Positions 6,000 through 11,619 of a stretch of 11,619 nucleotides of DNA are shown piece by piece. The stretch is taken from NCBI GenBank assembly GCA_027578815.1, contig JANBTH010000768.1, forward strand, positions 1 through 11,619. The letters run 5' to 3'. Under the pieces are notes generated by a model that was not told the DNA's origin, made no database searches, and worked only from the letters and a program-made list of their open reading frames with translations. The position numbers and the translations under genes are program-made. This DNA comes from Coemansia sp. RSA 1804. Lineage: Eukaryota > Kickxellomycota > Kickxellomycetes > Kickxellales > Kickxellaceae. Numbering within the stretch: position 1 is the first letter of the stretch; each line of letters starts with the position of its first letter.

Positions 6000-7541
6000 T
6001 CAGCACCGCAGATCCAGTCCGTCTATCCACGCAACAATGGTTGGAAGGATCGAGCCAAAGGACCTGTTGATTCCCATCATCCTTAGATGCTCATGCTGGG
6101 CGTAGTAGTAGGCATTTGCTGCTTCCCGATTGGCCGAGAGCTGCAACGAGGGGTGGTGCAAGATGTCCAATAGCCGCAGTTCCATCTCGTCGTACTCTTC
6201 AACAGTCGCTGCCTGCTCCTCCTCTTCTCTGGCAATATCAATTATGCTTGTAGAATGCCGACGGCTAGAGCAGCGTGTTTGAGTGTCCTGGCAGGTGGTT
6301 GTTGACTGCTGCTTAAGCCGTTCTAGCTGGTCCGTATGGCTGTCTCCCGAAGTAGAGGCAATGGTTGTTGTTACCGACGGCTCCCGCAGCCTCGACACCA
6401 GCGGACGAGAGAATTCTGACAGTTCCATAACCTCTGCACTCTGTCCGTCTGCGCTATATTGGCCTGCGCTAAGCTGGTCTTCTGACAAACGCTGCTGCTG
6501 CTGCTGCTGCTGTTCGGACTCTGCAGCACCATTGTTTTGATAGCAATGCGCAAAGTCGTCGCTCCCTTTGTTCTTTGGTGCCTGACACATTCGCTGCCAT
6601 ATGGCAGAGTCCAATGCAGAGTAGTAGGTCCGGTGGACAAAGTACGTCATCAGAACAGCCAGAACCACATCAATTGTATAATGATACCGGGCCAGAAGCA
6701 CGGACAGAATACCCACGGTGGCATGCACGGAGCTGTACACAACGACGGCCCAGTGGGTGGCATAGGTGCGCAGGAACAGAAACGACATGGTGAACAGAAC
6801 CGTGTGGCCCGAGAAGATCTTGTCAGTGCACTGGCCGACGGTGCCGGCGAGGATCTGCGGCGTGGCCTGGATGATCTGCCACCAGGTTTTGGGAATCACG
6901 ATCGAGCACGAGTTGATTGACGGCGGCATCGTGGTGACCGAGATGGTGAGCGAGCGGAAGAAATACAGCACGGTGAGCATCCACCCGATGCGCCGGATCA
7001 TCATTAGCCGCTCGCGCCAGCCGCGACTCATTGCCATGCATCCGAGGATGCAGATAACCGCCGAGGCGCCCACCAGCTTGTCCGAGATCCACGCCTTCTC
7101 CATCAGCGGCAGGTGCTCCAGAACCACGTCCTGGAGGAGCGCGTACTGCGGCCATGGCCTGGAGAACGGGTGGTGCGGCGGGTGGCCGTGTCTGCCGCCG
7201 TAGTGTCTGGCGCCCCCGTACCCGTAGTGTCGCGCAAGGTGTCTCGGTGGCGGTCGGTATGGCGAGTGCAGAAGCGGATGCGCCAAAGGAACTGGAGCTG
7301 GAGCTGAAGGAGGAGGAGTGGTGCCGGGCATGGGTGCCGGCTGGTCGTGCATCATTTCGTTGTGCTCGAACCGCTGAAGCCACCGCATGTCTGACCACTG
7401 CTGGCATGTTATCATCCACACCGTCATAATAGTCAATGTGGTCCACGCAGCAAGCGTACGCAGCACCTCGTACAGAAACACCCTGGAGCACACCAAGCGT
7501 CCCAGATGTTGGGCTTTGCGAGTCAATATTATTAAAGCCAT
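6000..7541 (-). CDS. Sphingomyelin synthase-family (PAP2_C) sphingolipid head-group transferase
   Basis: A 513-residue integral membrane protein. The family moves a phospho-alcohol head group from a glycerophospholipid to ceramide at the Golgi/ER lumenal face. The expected triad is present: His246 in FSGHT, and His287 and Asp291 in HYTID, matching the His-His-Asp of sphingomyelin synthases. Other family marks are RRIGWMLTVLYFFRSLTI (183-200) with TTMPPS after it, and CTDKIFSGHT (238-247). Membrane segments lie near 22-45, 152-172, 184-205, 243-260, 264-284 and 287-305. A Pro/His/Gly-rich loop (about 66-130) after the first segment is longer than usual. The tail after about 310 is hydrophilic with seven Gln (344-350) and an acidic stretch. 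The start has an AAAAATGG context. Which head group it uses (choline, ethanolamine or inositol) cannot be told. Fungal IPC synthase Aur1 belongs to a different PAP2 branch. Confidence 0.85.
   Translation of the reverse strand: MALIILTRKAQHLGRLVCSRVFLYEVLRTLAAWTTLTIMTVWMITCQQWSDMRWLQRFEHNEMMHDQPAPMPGTTPPPSAPAPVPLAHPLLHSPYRPPPRHLARHYGYGGARHYGGRHGHPPHHPFSRPWPQYALLQDVVLEHLPLMEKAWISDKLVGASAVICILGCMAMSRGWRERLMMIRRIGWMLTVLYFFRSLTISVTTMPPSINSCSIVIPKTWWQIIQATPQILAGTVGQCTDKIFSGHTVLFTMSFLFLRTYATHWAVVVYSSVHATVGILSVLLARYHYTIDVVLAVLMTYFVHRTYYSALDSAIWQRMCQAPKNKGSDDFAHCYQNNGAAESEQQQQQQQRLSEDQLSAGQYSADGQSAEVMELSEFSRPLVSRLREPSVTTTIASTSGDSHTDQLERLKQQSTTTCQDTQTRCSSRRHSTSIIDIAREEEEQAATVEEYDEMELRLLDILHHPSLQLSANREAANAYYYAQHEHLRMMGINRSFGSILPTIVAWIDGLDLRC
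6492..6512 (-). repeat. CAG trinucleotide run encoding polyglutamine
   Basis: Seven uninterrupted CAG codons (CTG on the plus strand) encode Gln344-350 in the cytosolic tail of the sphingolipid enzyme. Being a pure codon repeat, it is likely to vary in length between strains. Confidence 0.85.
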
Positions 7542-8801
7542 TTTTTATATATTTTACACGAGGAGAGCAGAGCAGAAAAAAAGTAAAAAATTGTGTCGCT
7601 ACGAGATTCAACAGAGCAAGAAGCAAGGAGAAGAAAAAGCCCGGCGTGTCCAGCAAAATGTGGTGCTGATGGAGCTTGGATGTTGTTGTGTCAATGCGAG
7701 AGATATGTCTCTTTTTCCTTGTCTGAATCTGTCCAGCATATCCATATTGTCCCATGTAAACGCTGCCGTAAATGACAAAAAGAGGGGGCCGGGTGTCAGG
7801 AATGGCCAGCACGCCAATAAACGCGCATGCACACACTCCTTTCCTCTTCGTGAGCTGTGACGCCTTTTGCTACAGAGGAGGTCAGATGGAAAGCGAAAGT
7901 TTTGATGGTTCAGGTCTGAAAAAGGAATATTTTAATGTGTTGAAATTTCAGTCATTGTTTTTTTGCGCACATTGCCTTTTTCTCTTTCCAAGCCATCCTC
8001 TGCACCCACAGAGAATTTGCGCCTATTTTTGGAAGTGAAAGGGAACCTCTGCTTGGGAGAAGAATGAAGAAACGTATGGTTTAGATGGAAGCGTCTTTTG
8101 GAAGCAAAAAAAAGAAAACGAAATACAGGTTTGTTATTTTAGTTTCTTTACTTGCTGCTCCATATTGAATTGAATTGTACTGCATATTCTCTTTTCTTTT
8201 GCACATCAATTCATGATTTTCGCAGAGCATGCAATCCGATCGGCAAGAAGCGGTTTGCAGCACATAGAAAACATATCGCCAGCGCCGCTCTCCATTCGCT
8301 TCCATTCGCTTTTCATGCGTGATTTGTCTTGGCGTTTTTGAGCCAAGAGAAATCCCTACCCATTTGCAATGCACGAGCGAATGGGCCGGCGACGTTGCAT
8401 TAAAAAAGGGGAGAGGCCATTGTGTTCGGTCTAAAAAATATTGTGTTGCCTGCTTGTCACACCTGTCCATTTTCCTATTGTCTTTTATCGCCCGCCCCCA
8501 GGTTTTCTTACCTAAATTTACTTTCCTTTCTATCACTAGACCGACGTGGGACGAAAAGATAAAACAAGCAGGCATTGTAATCACAGGCTCACTTTTCCAA
8601 ATCACAATCAGAGCTTAATTAAAAATAAGGAATGTGTAAATGTTAATAGAAATAGAAAGGAAGAAATTCACACTGGCACACACGATACTCGGCAATAGCG
8701 AGCGTGATTGGGATTATTCAGATGCAAATAAAAGGAATTAGTAACAGGCGCTGGAGCAAAATAAGAAAAAAGGGAGGGATGAGTATTCGAAATTAGCCCA
8801 T
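7542..8801. other. Long intergenic region, no convincing gene
   Basis: It holds the promoter of the sphingolipid enzyme gene at its left end and the 3' region of the Cys/His-rich gene at its right. A minus-strand frame at 8081-8605 (174 codons) is open but has no recognisable domain, and it overlaps another open frame on the other strand. A tandem 10-base repeat lies at 8291-8310. No tRNA, snRNA or rRNA signature was recognised. Its length would leave room for an unrecognised non-coding RNA. Confidence 0.45.
8291..8310. repeat. Tandem decamer TCCATTCGCT x2
   Basis: Two perfect adjacent copies of TCCATTCGCT. It may be a protein-binding repeat or chance slippage. Confidence 0.5.
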
Positions 8802-9239
8802 TCAGTAATCGTCCTTCTTGCAGTGATGGTGGTGCTTGCAGTCCTTGCCGCAGTCGGAGACGGCCACCTTCCTGCCAACATTGGCGGGAGCCAGCACCTC
8901 GCCCTGCGGGAGACACGTCGGGCCGCAGACGTACGGACATCCGCAGCAGTCGTGGTGCTCGGTGTAGCAGGCGGTGTGCGTGACGTCGTAGATGAACGTC
9001 GGAGGCGGCTGGATCACGTGGACGGTGATTTCGGGAACCTTGTGGTGGCAGCAGCAGCAGTCGCGGTGCTCGCCGCACCCCCACTCGTCGCCGCAGCACC
9101 CGTAGTCGTGCTGGCAGAGCTGCACTCCGTGCGCCAGGGCTGCCGAGGATGTTGGCGCTGCCGCGGCGTGTGCACCTGTGGCTGCCACGGCCACTGCGCC
9201 TGCAACCAGCAGGCCGACGCTTACGAGAGACCGGATCAT
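8802..9239 (-). CDS. Secreted Cys/His-rich small protein, possible metal binder
   Basis: 145 residues. Residues 1-25 form a clear signal peptide (Arg3, hydrophobic core, small residues ending GAHA). The mature part has 17 Cys and 13 His in about 120 residues, a very high density. Two related modules are visible: Cys42 to Gly56 (C-x5-CCG-x4-CG) and Cys91 to Gly106 (C-x6-CCG-x4-CG). A CCCCHH cluster lies at 61-66 and an HHHHC tail at 136-140. A Cys-free linker (about 67-86, VPEITVHVIQPPPTFIYDV region) separates the modules. No family was recognised. An extracellular or wall-bound disulfide-rich or Cu/Zn-binding protein is plausible, since paired Cys and His clusters are typical metal ligands, but this is inference. 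An odd total of Cys leaves at least one unpaired. The start is fixed by the signal peptide. A minus-strand TATAAAGG lies at 9411-9418. Confidence 0.75.
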   Translation of the reverse strand: MIRSLVSVGLLVAGAVAVAATGAHAAAAPTSSAALAHGVQLCQHDYGCCGDEWGCGEHRDCCCCHHKVPEITVHVIQPPPTFIYDVTHTACYTEHHDCCGCPYVCGPTCLPQGEVLAPANVGRKVAVSDCGKDCKHHHHCKKDDY

Positions 9240-9907
9240 GGTGTGTACGGATTAATGGAAGTAATGTGCTTGGGATGAATCGATGCGCTAGTACGATGCA
9301 CAGAGTAGGGTGTATATGTTTTGCAGAGAGCTGGAGGCGGGTTCAACCCAAATAGGAAATAAATAGTGTCGGGATTGCGCGGCCACAGCAGGAGGAATTG
9401 CACGTTTCTCCCTTTATACGAGGGAGGTTTCTAGCAGCATCAACGAATATCTAAACCAGCTCTAAGCTACAAAGCATCACGGAGGAAGCTGGGCAAGCAA
9501 GGGTTGTAATACTTGCCATTTTAATTTGGGGCTCTGCGCATATTATTCCAGAAAACCGGACACATATTGGGATTATATATTCAGTTGGGCATTTCGATAA
9601 GCAATATACGCTGCGTATCTCTGTATGTGCGCACTGGTGAGCGTGTGAAATTAACGTAGTAAGCGGATTCTTGCATGTTATTTTGCAATGGGGTTCTGTT
9701 TATTCGTTCTCCTCCACTCCACAATCTATATTCCTATCCAAACTGACAGCCATGAAATCGTTCTCACACTAGAATGCCGTTATTATTAATGATGCTCATA
9801 GCCCTACTGCCCCCCCCGCCTTTCATTTCCAGGCTGGCAAGAAAGTGATAAAAGAAAGAAACGCCTATTGCTCTCTTATACACGACTACATGGCTATTGA
9901 AGCCCGC
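9240..9907. other. Intergenic region: Cys/His-rich gene promoter and SSL1 3' region
   Basis: No gene is seen. On the minus strand, TATAAAGG (9411-9418) and a CATATACA stretch near 9311-9318 are candidate core promoter elements for the Cys/His-rich gene. The right part is the 3' region of SSL1, without a clear AATAAA. A run of eight C lies near 9810. Confidence 0.45.
9411..9418 (-). promoter_or_regulatory. Candidate TATA box of the Cys/His-rich gene
   Basis: The minus strand reads TATAAAGG 172 bases before the ATG. This spacing implies a leader of about 140 bases; a weaker TATA-like sequence lies closer, near 9311. Confidence 0.35.
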
Positions 9908-11275
9908 CTACACGCATCCGGGGCAGTTGTGGAGGGTGTCGTGGACAAACACGTCGCAGTCCAGACAGAACTGGTGCTTGCATCTGGGGCACCTGAAGCG
10001 GCCAGAGCCAGAGCCAGATCCAGAGCCAGAGCCAGAGCCAGCAGCAGCAGCAGCAGCGGCTGAGGCAGCAGACACACTGGCCAGCAGCCCCTCCTCCCTG
10101 TGCACCTGCCGCTCCTGCTGGTGCTGCTGGATGGCGGCGCTGTCGATCCAGTGGGCGCCGCAGCCGTAGCAGGCAGGGTCGCCAGACTCCACCACCACCT
10201 TGCTCTCGTTCTCCTCATCCTTCACCTCCTCGTAGTTCTCCTCGGGGAACATGTGGTGGTAGGAGCGGGCCAGATGCGGGGCCGAGACCAGCGGCAACCC
10301 GCACACATCGCAGTCGGTCGGCAGGGAGCAGACCTTGGACCTGCAGCGCGGGCAGATGTAGCCGGAGAACGAGAGCACGTGGTGGCAGACGCAGGGGGTG
10401 GGAACCGGCGCGTAGCTGGCCTTGATGGGGAACCCCATCTGGATCATGTCGGCCGTGCTCCGGGCGCTGACAACAGGGGGCGGCGCCACGTGGTCGAACA
10501 GCGCGTCGCGCAGCGAGTGCTCGGACTCCGGGACCGAGTAGAGCCCCTGCGTCTCGCGGCAGATGCGGCGGTACACGTGCACCTCGGCGGCCAGATGCAC
10601 GATCGACACGCGGACGCCGCACCGCTTGAGCGCATCCAGGGTCCGCTCGATGTCCCCCGGATCACATGTGGTCAGGGACCCGAGGACGCACACGATCTCG
10701 CGCGCCCCGTGCGCCGGCGCCCGCCGCAGCGTGTGCATCGCCAGCTCCAGCGCGTTCTGCACCGACGGGTCGCCGGCAAGGTCCCTGTTGCGCCGGTCGG
10801 CCAGCGCGGCGACGTGGTCGCCGGGGTTCCCGCTCAGGTCGGACAGCTTCTCGGCCAGCCCGTCCTTGGTGGCGATGACGGCGAGCTGCGAGATCGGGTT
10901 CTGGTCGAAGAACTCGCCAACGAACGCCTGCAGCTCGGCCAGCGCGGCGTGGATCCGCGACGGATGCATGTCCTTGATGCCCATGCTGTCCGACTGGTCG
11001 ACCACCACCGCCACGTGCCGGATGATCCCGCGCTGGATCGCCGATGTGTCCCGCGGCCGCTGCCGCTTGCGCCGCAGCTGCTGCTCGCTCATGTGCTTCA
11101 CGGCGCTCTGGATGCTGCCGCTGTCGTCCTCCTGGATCGCATCCCACGACCGCTTGTACTCCTCCTCCCACGCGTACCCGCCGTCCGCGCCCTTCAGGCC
11201 CTCGGGCCCCGTGTCGTCGATGTCGATGTAGTCGTCGTCGACGGGATCGCCGCTGCTGCTGTTTTTGACGGCCAT
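9908..11275 (-). CDS. SSL1: TFIIH core subunit Ssl1/p44 (GTF2H2)
   Basis: 455 residues. Subunit of TFIIH that binds and stimulates the XPD/Rad3 helicase, acting in the nucleus in RNA polymerase II initiation and nucleotide excision repair. A von Willebrand A-type domain begins at about 86 (HVAVVVDQSDSM) and runs to about 265. A zinc-binding segment follows (CVCHH at 295-299, CPRC 308-311, then Cys316, Cys322 and Cys325 before GLPLV). The C-terminal C4C4 RING-like module has CYGC (369-372), CPRC (429-432), Cys437/Cys440 in FCLDCDVFVHD, and CPGC (451-454), all highly conserved. Between its first two ligand pairs lies a 56-residue spacer with Ala7 and (GS)6G, where about 11 residues are usual. 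The Met at 11275 is chosen because the acidic N-terminus follows it. The frame stays open to 11536, but that stretch overlaps the Vps4 stop and is not conserved-looking. Same strand as VPS4 upstream, 244 bases apart. Confidence 0.95.
   Translation of the reverse strand: MAVKNSSSGDPVDDDYIDIDDTGPEGLKGADGGYAWEEEYKRSWDAIQEDDSGSIQSAVKHMSEQQLRRKRQRPRDTSAIQRGIIRHVAVVVDQSDSMGIKDMHPSRIHAALAELQAFVGEFFDQNPISQLAVIATKDGLAEKLSDLSGNPGDHVAALADRRNRDLAGDPSVQNALELAMHTLRRAPAHGAREIVCVLGSLTTCDPGDIERTLDALKRCGVRVSIVHLAAEVHVYRRICRETQGLYSVPESEHSLRDALFDHVAPPPVVSARSTADMIQMGFPIKASYAPVPTPCVCHHVLSFSGYICPRCRSKVCSLPTDCDVCGLPLVSAPHLARSYHHMFPEENYEEVKDEENESKVVVESGDPACYGCGAHWIDSAAIQQHQQERQVHREEGLLASVSAASAAAAAAAGSGSGSGSGSGSGRFRCPRCKHQFCLDCDVFVHDTLHNCPGCV
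10001..10060 (-). repeat. Hexamer and GCT-codon repeats encoding Gly-Ser and polyAla in SSL1
   Basis: Bases 10001-10039 are 6-base tandem units (GCCAGA on the plus strand) encoding Gly-Ser repeats. Bases 10040-10060 encode seven Ala. Both lie within the RING-like module of Ssl1 and look like replication-slippage expansions. Confidence 0.85.
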
Positions 11276-11519
11276 TTGCGAAGCGCAGGGGTTATGCCGA
11301 TGCTGTTGGTACAAATGGAAGAAATGGCTTTGTTGATCAGTGCGCCCAGACGGTCCGGAGATTAGCGGGCTGGCCGATCGCCCTGATCTGAGGCCGGGCC
11401 GGGTTTTGTGATCGCCAGGCGTGCGGGCATGGCAATGGGGACCCGCACGTGATGCAGGCGTAGAAAGAAGTGTAATTAAAAAGACAAGCAAAGGAATAAG
11501 GTAAAACATAACCGGTTCT
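11276..11519. promoter_or_regulatory. VPS4 3' region and SSL1 promoter
   Basis: A compact 244-base spacer between two minus-strand genes. It contains a CACGTG E-box-type palindrome at 11446-11451, a common bHLH target in fungi. No TATA box or AATAAA is evident on the minus strand. Confidence 0.4.
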
Positions 11520-11618
11520 CTAGCCCTCCTGGCCAAAGTCGTTGGTGAAGTCGATCTGCTTCTTCAGATCGTCGTCGTTGACGGTGGGCCTGCTGGTCTT
11601 GACGGCCTTGAGGAAGTC
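11520..11618 (-). CDS. VPS4: Vps4 AAA ATPase, C-terminal end (partial)
   Basis: The last 32 codons and a TAG stop. The peptide begins DFLKAVKTSRPTV and ends FTNDFGQEG, which matches the C-terminal helix region of Vps4. Vps4 is the AAA ATPase that disassembles ESCRT-III in multivesicular body sorting, cytokinesis and membrane repair. The ending DFGQEG is characteristic of the family, as recalled from the yeast protein. The AAA core, Walker motifs and MIT domain lie beyond the right edge. No frameshift is seen in the visible part. Confidence 0.9.
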   Translation of the reverse strand, partial: DFLKAVKTSRPTVNDDDLKKQIDFTNDFGQEG

Positions 11619-11619
11619 C

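Noticed and set aside
6823..7836. 337-codon minus-strand frame overlapping the sphingolipid enzyme
   Set aside because: It is a shadow of the GC-rich 5' half of the real gene, which carries the membrane segments and catalytic motifs.
8081..8605. 174-codon minus-strand open frame in the intergenic region
   Set aside because: No domain, no signal peptide, no supporting promoter or poly(A) signal, and an open frame on the opposite strand. Expression data could reverse this.
9336..9346. GGTTCAACC resembling a tRNA T-arm/B box
   Set aside because: No acceptor, D-arm or anticodon arm can be formed around it.
11276..11536. 87-codon N-terminal extension of Ssl1
   Set aside because: It would overlap the Vps4 stop region, looks like translated intergenic DNA, and p44 proteins normally begin shortly before the vWA domain with an acidic stretch, as from Met at 11275.

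Overview
The window looks like nuclear DNA from a fungus, probably an early-diverging lineage (Kickxellomycotina-like; this placement is inference). Coding regions are GC-rich and uninterrupted, polyadenylation is of AATAAA type, and the recognisable proteins are eukaryotic housekeeping ones: OLA1, TFIIH p44/Ssl1 and Vps4. A sphingomyelin-synthase-type (PAP2_C) enzyme also fits such a fungus better than an ascomycete yeast.

Layout. (1) 1-55 holds the last codons of a plus-strand gene whose hydrophobic tail looks like a GPI-attachment signal. (2) 56-1002 is a pyrimidine-rich intergenic region and probable leader. (3) 1003-2439 (+) encodes an OLA1/YchF ATPase with an extra N-terminal segment that looks like a mitochondrial presequence. 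A second in-frame ATG at 1246 would give the standard cytosolic protein, so one gene may supply two compartments. (4) 2440-5999 is an AT-rich island with three small minus-strand genes. Two (2558-2875 and 4591-4863) are tandem paralogues with an NPL4-like ubiquitin fold pattern, and the third (3538-3801) also looks ubiquitin-like. Each has a TATA box upstream. The paralogues share a distal upstream block (3118-3346 and 5121-5347) that is about 93% identical, although their coding regions are only about 75% identical. This is the most unusual feature of the window. (5) 6000-7541 (-) encodes a multi-pass sphingomyelin-synthase-family enzyme with a complete His-His-Asp triad and a long disordered polyQ tail. 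(6) 7542-8801 has no convincing gene. (7) 8802-9239 (-) encodes a secreted Cys/His-rich protein with two related CCGx4CG modules. (8) 9908-11275 (-) encodes the TFIIH subunit Ssl1/p44, with a low-complexity insertion inside its C-terminal zinc module. (9) 11520-11618 (-) is the C-terminal end of Vps4, running off the right edge.

The housekeeping genes serve unrelated processes (translation-linked ATPase, sphingolipid synthesis, transcription and DNA repair, ESCRT disassembly) and form no pathway. The AT-rich island stands apart in composition, gene size and duplication history, and is the best candidate for something not yet described. Its function cannot be deduced from the sequence alone. 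Identities quoted here are hand counts.
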